NCBI RefSeq assembly: GCF_002939985.1
Contig: NZ_MDFM01000009.1
Coordinates: 62,001-126,000 of the forward strand
Length of the DNA stretch: 64,000 nucleotides
From: Xanthomonas hortorum pv. cynarae
GTDB taxonomy: Bacteria; Pseudomonadota; Gammaproteobacteria; Xanthomonadales; Xanthomonadaceae
Direction of reading: 5' to 3'
This document shows positions 29,683 through 37,352 of the stretch, one piece after another. Numbering within the stretch: position 1 is the stretch's first letter; the number at the start of each line of letters is the position of its first letter. The notes below the pieces were generated by a model, which was not told the origin of the DNA, searched no databases, and saw only the letters and a program-made list of their open reading frames with translations. The position numbers and the translations under genes are program-made.

Positions 29683-29775
29683 CCCGCCCACCGTCGCGGG
29701 ACCTTACGCGGCATGGATGCCGCGTAAGAGCCTACATGGGACGTACTTGCGGCGTGTCCCGCGACGGTGGGCGGG
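29683..29775. repeat. nested perfect palindromic element (MITE-like)
   Basis: The outer arms CCCGCCCACCGTCGCGGGAC (29683-29702) and GTCCCGCGACGGTGGGCGGG (29756-29775) are exact inverted repeats of 20 bp. Immediately inside the left arm, CTTACGCGGCAT (29703-29714) pairs exactly with ATGCCGCGTAAG (29717-29728) across two bases. It could form a two-level cruciform or an RNA hairpin. Related but weaker copies lie at 29398-29500 and about 23160-23240. It has no coding capacity. Confidence 0.75.
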
Positions 29776-29869
29776 CAAGGGCCCTGCAGCCAAACCGCAG
29801 AGCACCTGCTCTGCAATCGATAGGCGCTAATGGTCGGCTTGTCGCAGCAAGCCAGCAAGCCGAACCGGC

Positions 29870-31336
29870 TCACCCATTGTCGAGCAGAAAGCGCGCCTTG
29901 TTGGCTTGGCCTTGCTCCGGAAACTGCTCCAGCACAAGCTGCAACAAGCGCGTACGTTGCGCGCCATCCTGCAGCTCGCCGTGGCGCAAGGCCAGTACGA
30001 ACCAGTGCTGCGCCAACTCCGCGCGCGACGCACTGAGTTCGCATTCTTTCAACAGCCGCTCGGCGTCGGCCAGCAACCCATTGCGCATGCACGCACCGAT
30101 CAAGGCCAGCAGTGCCGGCAGTGCGCAATCAATCTTGGCCTTGCTCAACTCGGCAGCGACCGCCAGCTGGATGCGCGTCTGTTCGGCGTGATGCGTCTGT
30201 AGCCGCAACAGCGTCTGCGCATGCCGCAAGCTGTCCTGGCGATGGCCCGCGTTGCGTGCGGTTCGATAACGCGCCAGTGCCACCTCCAGATTGTGCGGCT
30301 GCTCGCCGGCCAACTCGGCTAATAGGCGCTCAGCCTCCACATTTTCCATGCGTCCCAGATGCCGCTGCGCACGCTCCCAGCGATCGTTCACCAACACGGC
30401 ATCGCCCTCTTCCATGAAGGCCGGGCGAGTGCGCCGCAACAGCACCAGCAAGGCACCGAGTAGCGCGCCACTGACCAACCCGCCGGCATGCGCCTCGAAG
30501 GCGACCGCAGCATTGTCGCTCGACAACAGGCTGTACAGCTCCCAGCCCAACCATAGCGGCAACAGCAGAATCGCCGGGCCGCGCACATAGTTGAACACCA
30601 CGAAAAACCAGTAGAAAAACCGCACTTTGCGCCGCCCCCAGACCACGCAGAACGCGCCCATCAATGCAGCGATCGCACCGGATGCGCCCAACCCGCCGCC
30701 CGGCTCGCCCCAGCGCCACCACAGACTGGCCGCGCTGGCCCCAAACCCGCCGAGCAGATACAGCAGCAGAAACCAGCCACTGCCGATCGCCCCTTCCAGC
30801 AAGGTGCCCAGCGCCAGCAGAAACAGCATGTTGCCCAGCAAATGATCGAAGCTGCCATGCAGAAATGTCGCCGTCAGCATCCGTGCTGGCGACCACTCCG
30901 AACTGCGCTGCAGATGGCGCAGCGTAAATACCTTGGACAGGCGCGCGTCGTAGGGCGCACGCAATGCGCGCCATTCGCGTAAACCTTTTTCGTCCTTGAA
31001 CAGCGCGCCGCTGCGCAATGCCTGCGCGAATGCCACATCGTTTATCGTCAGATGCGCCAGATACGCAATGCGTTGGCGTGTGGGCACGCTGTCCAATTTG
31101 GCTTTGCGCGCGGCGCGGAGCTTGGCGTCGCCGGTTTGCTCCAGATAGCGCACATGGGCTTGCGCCTCCAACGCACCCAGCCCCGAGTCGACGTAATAGC
31201 GCACCGCATTTTCGACCAAAGCGTCGTCCTTGCGCTGATAGCCCAGGTAGACCGCCGCATTGATCAGCACCAGCAGCAGTGTCACCCAGGGAATGTTCTG
31301 GCGCGACCAGGGTTTGTGCAGCGGCATCAGCAACAT
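29870..31336 (-). CDS. rhomboid-family serine protease with C-terminal helical repeat domain
   Basis: 488-residue polytopic membrane protein. A first helix (IPWVTLLLVLINAAVYLGY) is followed by a roughly 110-residue soluble insertion. Then comes the rhomboid core with HGSFDHLLGNMLFLLALG, the nucleophile Ser in GASGAIAALMG near residue 220 and the catalytic His in AFEAHAGGLVSGALLGALL near residue 284. The last 160 residues form TPR-like helices and should lie in the cytosol. It would cleave transmembrane helices of unknown substrates. Divergent from greB; the two starts are about 100 bp apart. Confidence 0.9.
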   Translation of the reverse strand: MLLMPLHKPWSRQNIPWVTLLLVLINAAVYLGYQRKDDALVENAVRYYVDSGLGALEAQAHVRYLEQTGDAKLRAARKAKLDSVPTRQRIAYLAHLTINDVAFAQALRSGALFKDEKGLREWRALRAPYDARLSKVFTLRHLQRSSEWSPARMLTATFLHGSFDHLLGNMLFLLALGTLLEGAIGSGWFLLLYLLGGFGASAASLWWRWGEPGGGLGASGAIAALMGAFCVVWGRRKVRFFYWFFVVFNYVRGPAILLLPLWLGWELYSLLSSDNAAVAFEAHAGGLVSGALLGALLVLLRRTRPAFMEEGDAVLVNDRWERAQRHLGRMENVEAERLLAELAGEQPHNLEVALARYRTARNAGHRQDSLRHAQTLLRLQTHHAEQTRIQLAVAAELSKAKIDCALPALLALIGACMRNGLLADAERLLKECELSASRAELAQHWFVLALRHGELQDGAQRTRLLQLVLEQFPEQGQANKARFLLDNG

Positions 31337-31440
31337 GACAACGTCCGTGTCCGAGAACGCAAAGCTTCGCTGTGCGGCGGCAGATGCACAAGCAGGTCAT
31401 GCGCGCTAGCATCGCCTCCCCGCCGACCGACACACCGCCC

Positions 31441-31947
31441 ATGAGCCGCTGGCGCCCGCCTGCCGAAAAAAGCACTGCGCTGATCACGCCCGATGGCCAT
31501 GCCCGGCTCAAGGCCGAGCTGGAAGATCTGTGGCGCGTGCGTCGGCCAGAGGTGGTGCGCGCGCTGGCTGCAGCCGCCGCAGAAGGCGACCGCTCGGAGA
31601 ATGCCGAATACACCTATCGCAAGAAGCAGCTCGGCGAGATCGACCGCCGTGTACGTTATCTGAGCAAACGGCTGGAAGCCCTGCGCGTGGTGGATACCGC
31701 GCCGACCGACCCGCGCGCGGTGTTCTTCGGCGCCCAGGTCGAGCTGGAAGACGCCGACAGTGGCGACCTGCTGCATTACCGCGTCGTCGGCCCGGACGAA
31801 ACCGACGCCGGACGCGGCTGGATCAGCATCGACTCGCCGCTGGCGCGCGCATTGCTGAAAAAACGCGTGGACGATGAGTTCGAAGCGCAGCTACCGTCGG
31901 GCAAGTACACCTTCGTGGTGGTGTCGGTGGATTACGCCAGCCAGTAG
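31441..31947 (+). CDS. greB: transcription elongation factor GreB
   Basis: Rescues backtracked RNA polymerase by stimulating cleavage of the extruded RNA. The 168-residue protein has the N-terminal coiled coil ([26 protein letters not shown]) whose acidic tip is in [26 protein letters not shown], and the FKBP-like C-domain ending [12 protein letters not shown]. The length and the [21 protein letters not shown] stretch distinguish GreB from GreA. I start at [11 protein letters not shown]; in-frame starts upstream would add a short unrelated leader. Confidence 0.94.
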   Translation: MSRWRPPAEKSTALITPDGHARLKAELEDLWRVRRPEVVRALAAAAAEGDRSENAEYTYRKKQLGEIDRRVRYLSKRLEALRVVDTAPTDPRAVFFGAQVELEDADSGDLLHYRVVGPDETDAGRGWISIDSPLARALLKKRVDDEFEAQLPSGKYTFVVVSVDYASQ

Positions 31948-31972
31948 CCACGTAATCGCCATCCGCTGACGT

Positions 31973-32040
31973 GTAGGAGCGCACTTGTGCGCGACAGGGC
32001 GTTATCGATAACGCCTCTTCGCGCACAAGTGCGCTCCTAC
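31973..32040. repeat. GTAGGAGC palindromic REP element, perfect arms
   Basis: GTAGGAGCGCACTTGTGCGC and GCGCACAAGTGCGCTCCTAC are exact 20-bp inverted repeats. Between them lies the self-complementary GCGTTATCGATAACGC. It sits between the convergent greB and rimO genes, so it probably also ends transcription from both sides. This is the best-conserved member of the family here. Confidence 0.88.
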
Positions 32041-32068
32041 GGACCGCGGTGTCCCGACACGTGGCCGG

Positions 32069-33442
32069 TTACACCATCTGCAAATTCAACGACCGTCCTT
32101 GCTGAATCGGGGCATTGGCCGGCAACGCATCGCCGAACAAATCGTGCTCATCGCTGTCGGTGATCTCCACATCGACCAGATCGCCGATCTTCAATCCAAG
32201 CTCGCCGCCATTCTGGATATGCACCAGCCCATCGATTTCCGGTGCGTCCGCGCGCGAACGGGCCACCGCGATATCGTCTTCGATCACATCGACCAGGCAT
32301 TGCTGCACGCTGCCGATATTGGCTTCCAGCCGCGCCGCCGAAATCTCTGCCTGCTTTGCCATGAAGCGCGCCAGCCGCTCCTGCTTGAGTTCTTCCGGCA
32401 CCGGATCCGGCAACGCGTTGGCGCTGGCGCCTTGCACTGGCGAATACGCGAACGCACCGACGCGATCGAGCTGCGCCTGGTCCAGGAAATCGAGCAAGGA
32501 TTCGAACTCGGCATCGGTCTCGCCGGGGAAGCCGACGATGAAAGTGGAGCGCACCGTGATCTCCGGGCACATCGCCTTCCAGCGCTGCACGCGCTCCAGC
32601 GTCTTCTCCACCGCGCCCGGCCGCTTCATCAGCTTGAGGATGCGCGGGCTGGCGTGCTGGAACGGGATGTCCAGGTACGGCAGCAGCTTGCCTTCGGCCA
32701 TCAGCGGAATCACATCGTCCACGTGCGGGTACGGATACACGTAATGCAGGCGCGTCCACACGCCCAGCTCCGACAAACCTTCGCATAGCGCCTTCATGCG
32801 GGTCTGGTACATGCGGTCGCGCCACGGCCGCTCGGCGTATTTCAGATCCACGCCGTAGGCCGAGGTGTCCTGCGAGACCACCAGCAATTCCTTGACCCCG
32901 CCGCGCACCAAGCGCTCTGCTTCGCGCAGTACCTCATCGACCGGGCGCGAGGCCAGATCGCCGCGCATCGAGGGGATGATGCAGAAGCTGCAACGGTGAT
33001 TGCAGCCTTCGGAAATCTTCAAGTACGCATAATGGCGCGGGGTCAGTTTGATGCCGTAGTCCGGCACCAGATCCACGAACGGGTCGTGGCGCGGCGGCAA
33101 CGCGGCGTGCACCGCCTCCATCACGCTCTGGTAATCCTGCGGGCCGGACACCGCCAGCACCTGCGGATAGGCCTCGCGGATCTGCTCCGGGCGCTTGCCC
33201 AGGCAGCCGGTGACGATCACCTTGCCGTTGGCGTTCATCGCCTCGCCGATCGCATCCAGCGACTCGGTCACCGCCGAATCGATGAAGCCGCAGGTATTGA
33301 CCACCACCACGTCGGCAGCGTCGTAACTGGGCACGATGTCGTAGCCCTCCACGCGCAGCTGGGTGAGGATGCGTTCGGAATCGACGAGCGCCTTCGGGCA
33401 GCCAAGGCTGACGAAGCCGACTTTGGGGTTCAGCTGGGACAT
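32069..33442 (-). CDS. rimO: ribosomal protein S12 methylthiotransferase
   Basis: Radical SAM enzyme that adds a methylthio group to an aspartate of ribosomal protein S12. The 457-residue protein has the N-terminal UPF0004 domain with cysteines in [24 protein letters not shown] and VTGCLGKR. The radical SAM cluster site [16 protein letters not shown] lies near residue 150, and a C-terminal TRAM domain near residue 390. [12 protein letters not shown] and the absence of MiaB features favour RimO. I start at [14 protein letters not shown]. Confidence 0.95.
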   Translation of the reverse strand: MSQLNPKVGFVSLGCPKALVDSERILTQLRVEGYDIVPSYDAADVVVVNTCGFIDSAVTESLDAIGEAMNANGKVIVTGCLGKRPEQIREAYPQVLAVSGPQDYQSVMEAVHAALPPRHDPFVDLVPDYGIKLTPRHYAYLKISEGCNHRCSFCIIPSMRGDLASRPVDEVLREAERLVRGGVKELLVVSQDTSAYGVDLKYAERPWRDRMYQTRMKALCEGLSELGVWTRLHYVYPYPHVDDVIPLMAEGKLLPYLDIPFQHASPRILKLMKRPGAVEKTLERVQRWKAMCPEITVRSTFIVGFPGETDAEFESLLDFLDQAQLDRVGAFAYSPVQGASANALPDPVPEELKQERLARFMAKQAEISAARLEANIGSVQQCLVDVIEDDIAVARSRADAPEIDGLVHIQNGGELGLKIGDLVDVEITDSDEHDLFGDALPANAPIQQGRSLNLQMV

Positions 33443-33625
33443 GGAAGCAGGAGCCTGGGGAACGGAGCGGCCTGGGGCCTGAGTGCGGCAATTATAGCGG
33501 CGTGCGGGGCAACGCTCTGAACCGCCGGGCCTCGCCAGCCCGGCCGGCTTTGCGAAACCCTCACTTTTCACGATGCCGGTCCGGTCGATAATGCGCGCCT
33601 CCCTCGCTGCACATCAGGAATTCTC

Positions 33626-34288
33626 ATGGGTCACTGGACCACGCTCGACACCCCCGACGGCCAGGTCGCCGCCTGGCACGCCACTCCGACCACCAGCCCG
33701 CGCGGCGGCCTGGTGGTGATCCAGGAGATCTTCGGCGTCAACGAACATATCCGCGCGGTGGCCGATGATTACGCCGCACGCGGCTACGAAGTGCTGGCAC
33801 CGGCCTTCTTCGATCTGGAAGAAAAAGACGTGCAGCTGCCCTACGACCAGGAAAGCCTGCAACGCGGCCTGGCGCTGGCCAATGCGGTCGGCCTGGAGCG
33901 CGCGGTGGAGGTGGTCAAATCCGCCGCCACCCTGCTCAGCCGCGCCGGCAAGGTCGGCACCGTGGGCTATTGCTGGGGCGGCTCGGTGGCGCTGCTGTCG
34001 GCAATCCGCCTGGGCCTGCCGTCGGTGAGCTACTACGGCGGCCGCAACACCCAGCTGCTGGACGAAACCCCCAAGGCGCCGGTGATGTTCCACTTCGGCG
34101 AGCGCGATACCAGCATTCCGCCCGAGGCGATCCAGGCCCACCGCGAGAAGCTGCCGCAGATGGAAACCTTCGTGTATCCGACCGGCCACGCCTTCAACCG
34201 CAGCATCGATCCCACCCACTACGACGCCGACAGCGCCGAGCGCGCGTTGGAGCGCACCCTGGGCTTCTTCGAAGCGCATCTGGGATGA
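33626..34288 (+). CDS. dienelactone hydrolase family protein
   Basis: 220-residue alpha/beta hydrolase with the DLH catalytic triad: Cys in VGYCWGGSVAL near residue 115, Asp in GERDTSIP near residue 158 and His in YPTGHAFNR near residue 191. An upstream RGGLVVIQEIFGVNEHIR segment is typical, including the Glu that activates the Cys. It could hydrolyse dienelactones or other small esters in the cytosol; there is no aromatic degradation cluster nearby to fix the substrate. Its stop overlaps the HIT gene start (ATGA). Confidence 0.92.
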   Translation: MGHWTTLDTPDGQVAAWHATPTTSPRGGLVVIQEIFGVNEHIRAVADDYAARGYEVLAPAFFDLEEKDVQLPYDQESLQRGLALANAVGLERAVEVVKSAATLLSRAGKVGTVGYCWGGSVALLSAIRLGLPSVSYYGGRNTQLLDETPKAPVMFHFGERDTSIPPEAIQAHREKLPQMETFVYPTGHAFNRSIDPTHYDADSAERALERTLGFFEAHLG

Positions 34289-34737
34289 GCGGGACCGCAG
34301 CAAGCGAATCTGCCCCAAGCAGCTCCGGAGCGAACGGCTTCCAGCTCGATGCGCGGCTTGCGGCCGACAGCGTATTAGTCGCCGACGGACCGCTGTCGCA
34401 GGTGCGGCTGATGGACGACAGCCGCTTCCCGTGGATCGTGCTGGTGCCGCGGGTGGCCGATGTCAGCGAATGGATCGATCTGGAGGGTGGTCAGCAACGC
34501 CTGTTGCTGGCCGAGATCAATCAGCTCTCGCAGTTGCTGCGCGTCGAGCCCGAGGTGACCAAGCTCAATATCGGCGCGCTGGGCAACATCGTACGGCAGC
34601 TGCACGTGCATCTGGTCGGCCGGCATCAGGGCGATGCGGCCTGGCCTGGCCCGGTGTGGGGCAGCGGCAGCGCGCAGCGCTTCGCGCCCGATGCGTTGCA
34701 ACACCGTGTCGCTGCGTGGGCGCAACGGCTACGATAG
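34285..34737 (+). CDS. HIT-family nucleotide-binding protein
   Basis: 150-residue histidine-triad protein, probably a hydrolase or transferase of nucleotide derivatives. The triad motif reads QLHVHLVGRH near residue 110, so the first two histidines are H-x-H and the third position is in GRH. The preceding LNIGALGNIVR matches the class that includes short bacterial HIT proteins. The N-terminal 20 residues are Ser/Ala-rich and probably disordered. It is translationally coupled to the upstream dienelactone hydrolase by a four-base overlap. Confidence 0.88.
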   Translation: MSGTAASESAPSSSGANGFQLDARLAADSVLVADGPLSQVRLMDDSRFPWIVLVPRVADVSEWIDLEGGQQRLLLAEINQLSQLLRVEPEVTKLNIGALGNIVRQLHVHLVGRHQGDAAWPGPVWGSGSAQRFAPDALQHRVAAWAQRLR

Positions 34738-34764
34738 GCGCCCGTCTTTCAACCACCCTTCCGC

Positions 34765-34932
34765 ATGAAATCCAATGTCGTCGCCGCGCTGATCCTGATC
34801 CTCGTCGGCCTGCTGTTTCTGGCCAATAACCTGGGCTGGACCAATGTCAGCCTTGGCCGGCTGATCGCCACGTGGTGGCCGGCGGCATTGGTCGCTTGCG
34901 GCGTTGGCATGCTGTTTGGGCGAGGCAAGTAG
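34765..34932 (+). CDS. small two-helix membrane protein (LiaI/DUF5668-like)
   Basis: 55 residues, MKSNVVAALILILVGLLFLANNLGW then TWWPAALVACGVGMLFGRGK. Two short membrane helices are separated by a polar turn, as in the transmembrane unit of LiaI/LiaF-type proteins. It lies 27 bp after the HIT gene. A related protein lies about 350 bp downstream at 35281-35472, sharing the LxxxGLLFLxxNLG...STWWPA pattern. Function unknown, perhaps a membrane stress sensor. Confidence 0.72.
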   Translation: MKSNVVAALILILVGLLFLANNLGWTNVSLGRLIATWWPAALVACGVGMLFGRGK

Positions 34933-34984
34933 CCGGGAATTGGGAATGGGGTGAGCAGTCGATCAGCCCCGCGCGTCATCAGAG

Positions 34985-35050
34985 CGCCGAAATCCCTTCT
35001 CCCATCGGGAGAAGGTGCCCCGAAGGGGCGGATGAGGGTACGCGCGAAGC
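34985..35050. repeat. REP-like repeat (GGGAGAAGG type)
   Basis: CCTTCTCCCATCGGGAGAAGG is a palindrome, followed by TGCCCCGAAGGGGCGGATGAGGGTACGCGCGAAGCC. It is the inverse of the module at 2036-2080. It separates the two small membrane protein genes. Confidence 0.75.
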
Positions 35051-35280
35051 CTCATGCGCTTTTCGACTGCACCCGTAGAAAACCAGGGGTTCCGCACCCC
35101 TGAAGACGTCGACAACCTGATGGCTAGCGATCAACCGCAGGCGACATGGCCACAGCAGCCAGTCAGCGAGCCTTGCGGCCCTGCCAACATGACCTTTGTC
35201 ATCCGCAATTGTTGACTTCCGGCACCTGATCGGCGCGCGCATCGCGCGCAGCATGGCTCACACCTACCGAGGACATCGCC

Positions 35281-35472
35281 ATGCGCTACCGCCTGATTCC
35301 TGCACTGTTTCTGATCACGTTGGGCAGCTTATTCCTGCTGGACAACCTAGGGCTGGCCCGTTTCGATCTTGGCAACCTGGTTTCAACCTGGTGGCCGGCG
35401 TTACTGATCGCCGCTGGCGTGCGCCAACTGCTGCGCTACTGGGAGCGCACGACCGCGACCGCGACCTGCTGA
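35281..35472 (+). CDS. small two-helix membrane protein, paralogue of the 34765 gene
   Basis: 63 residues: MRYRLIPALFLITLGSLFLLDNLGLARFDLG then STWWPALLIAAGVRQLLRYW. It shares layout and the NLG and TWWPA signatures with the 55-residue protein upstream, so the pair arose by duplication. It has two membrane helices and a basic/polar tail. It converges on dcd, ending 25 bp from it. Function is unknown. Confidence 0.75.
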   Translation: MRYRLIPALFLITLGSLFLLDNLGLARFDLGNLVSTWWPALLIAAGVRQLLRYWERTTATATC

Positions 35473-35497
35473 CGCAAGGTCACGGCCGCACCAGCCA

Positions 35498-36067
35498 TCA
35501 GGTGCGCGGCAGGGTCACGCCGGTCTGGCCCTGATACTTGCCGCCGCGGTCCTTGTACGAGGTCTCGCAGACTTCGTCGGACTGGAAGAACAGCATCTGC
35601 GCCACGCCTTCGTTGGCGTAGATGCGCGCCGGCAGCGGCGTGGTGTTGCTGAATTCCAGGGTCACGTGGCCTTCCCACTCCGGCTCCAGCGGGGTCACGT
35701 TGACGATGATGCCGCAGCGCGCGTAGGTGCTTTTGCCCAGGCACACCACCAGGGTGTCGCGCGGGATGCGGAAGTATTCCACCGTGCGGGCCAGCGCGAA
35801 GCTGTTCGGGGGGATGATGCAGACATCGGATTCGATATCGACAAAGCTGCCCGGATCGAAGTGCTTCGGGTCGACGATCGTCGAGTTGATGTTGGTGAAG
35901 ATCTTGAACTCGCGCGAGCAGCGCACGTCGTAGCCGTAGCTGGAGGTGCCGAAGCTGACGATGCGCTGGCCGGCAGCGTCGTGCTTGATCTGGCCGGGTT
36001 CGAACGGCTCGATCATCGCCTGCTGCTCGGCCATGCGCCTGATCCAGCGGTCGCTCTTGATGCTCAT
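35498..36067 (-). CDS. dcd: dCTP deaminase
   Basis: Deaminates dCTP to dUTP, the main source of dUMP for thymidylate synthesis. The 189-residue protein matches the family length. Signatures are [13 protein letters not shown] near residue 45, the catalytic Glu region [26 protein letters not shown] near residue 138, and [13 protein letters not shown] at the C-terminus. It starts [15 protein letters not shown]. It is downstream of the Mrp/ApbC gene on the same strand, about 100 bp apart. Confidence 0.96.
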   Translation of the reverse strand: MSIKSDRWIRRMAEQQAMIEPFEPGQIKHDAAGQRIVSFGTSSYGYDVRCSREFKIFTNINSTIVDPKHFDPGSFVDIESDVCIIPPNSFALARTVEYFRIPRDTLVVCLGKSTYARCGIIVNVTPLEPEWEGHVTLEFSNTTPLPARIYANEGVAQMLFFQSDEVCETSYKDRGGKYQGQTGVTLPRT

Positions 36068-36163
36068 GTGATGTTCCTTGAAGACGGAAGGCGACGGGCC
36101 CAGCGGCCCGCGCGAAGACGGCGAATTCTAACAAGCGGCCGGCACTGCTGGCCGACCCGCGCG

Positions 36164-37015
36164 CTACAGCAACGAGGCCGAAATCGGAATGCTGGCGCGC
36201 GGGCGCTTGCCCAACTCCTCGGTCAGGCGCGCAGCGGCGGCCAGATAGGCCTTGGCTGCTGCCGACTCGGGCGCGGCAACGACAATCGGCTGGCCAGCAT
36301 CGCCCTGCTCGCGGATCGCGATCTCCAACGGCAACGACCCCAGCAAGGGCACGCCGTACTGCGCCGCCATGCGCTCGCCGCCGCCTTCGCCGAACAGATG
36401 CTCACGGTGGCCGCAACTGGAACAGGTGTGCACTGCCATGTTCTCCACGATGCCAAGTACCGGCACCTCCACCTTTTCGAACATCTTCAAGGCCTTGCGC
36501 GCATCCAGCGTGGCGATGTCCTGCGGCGTGGTGACGATCACCGCGCCGGCCACCGGAATCTTCTGCGACAGCGTCAGCTGGATGTCGCCGGTGCCTGGCG
36601 GCAGGTCGATCAGCAGATAGTCCAGGTCATCCCACAGCGTGTCGTTGAACAGCTGGGTCAACGCCGAGGTCGCCATCGGCCCGCGCCAGATCATCGGCGT
36701 GTCCTGGTCGACCAGCAAGCCGATCGACATCGCCTCGATCCCGAATGCGCGCAGCGGCTCGATCGACTTGTTGTCCGGGCTGTCCGGCCGCCCGCTCAGG
36801 CCCAGCATCGCCGGCACACTCGGCCCGTAGATGTCGGCGTCCAGCACGCCGACGCGCGCACCCTGCTGACGCAAGGCCAGCGCCAGATTCACCGCCGTGG
36901 TGGACTTGCCCACACCACCCTTGCCGGAGCCGACCGCGATCACATTGCGGATCCGCGGATGCGGCACCAGCGCGCCCTGCACCGCATGCGCTGCGATCCT
37001 GCGCGCGCCACTCAT
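36164..37015 (-). CDS. apbC: Mrp/ApbC-family iron-sulfur cluster carrier ATPase
   Basis: 283-residue P-loop ATPase that holds and transfers 4Fe-4S clusters. The deviant Walker A motif is in VGSGKGGVGKSTTAVNLA near residue 31, switch I in DADIYGPSVPAMLG, Walker B in DYLLIDLPPGTGD, and the cluster-binding CxxC in HTCSSCGHREHLFG near residue 198. It lacks the N-terminal DUF59 domain present in longer Mrp proteins. The ATG gives MSGARRIAAH; a GTG three codons upstream is also possible. Confidence 0.93.
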   Translation of the reverse strand: MSGARRIAAHAVQGALVPHPRIRNVIAVGSGKGGVGKSTTAVNLALALRQQGARVGVLDADIYGPSVPAMLGLSGRPDSPDNKSIEPLRAFGIEAMSIGLLVDQDTPMIWRGPMATSALTQLFNDTLWDDLDYLLIDLPPGTGDIQLTLSQKIPVAGAVIVTTPQDIATLDARKALKMFEKVEVPVLGIVENMAVHTCSSCGHREHLFGEGGGERMAAQYGVPLLGSLPLEIAIREQGDAGQPIVVAAPESAAAKAYLAAAARLTEELGKRPRASIPISASLL

Positions 37016-37352
37016 GCGCGGCACACCTGCGCGGGGGCGATGGTCACGCTCACAACACTTTCAAACATCGTTGTCATTGCCTACCTGAATTCGTCGTGGG
37101 CGCAGCGGCAGCGACGAAAAACGCCGCCGGGTACTGCGCCATGGAGGTGGTCAGTGTACCGGCTCGTCCAGACACATCCGCCCTGGCGACTTCGCTGAAG
37201 AAATTCACAAGCAGACACGAATGTGTCAAACGAAGACATATTTCACAAACATGGACACATTCTTAAGGAATTGTTACGTTCGAGATCAAGTTCAGCCAGC
37301 GCTCAGCGAGCACAGCTGTTTCGCCAAATCCCAGCAAGGAATCTGCAAGGTC
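37016..37352. other. 337-bp divergent intergenic region
   Basis: Separates apbC from the first TonB-dependent receptor. The right half is AT-rich (ATTTCACAAACATGGACACATTCTTAAGGAATTG) and should contain the receptor promoter. A small inverted repeat GACAC/GTGTC lies at 37214-37227, and GACACA recurs at 37254. No small RNA or repeat family is evident. Confidence 0.35.

Noticed and set aside
34285..34737. Galactose-1-phosphate uridylyltransferase or Hint identity for the HIT protein
   Set aside because: Too short for GalT, and the motif HVHLVGRH does not match classical Hint proteins (HxHxHxx); kept as generic HIT family.
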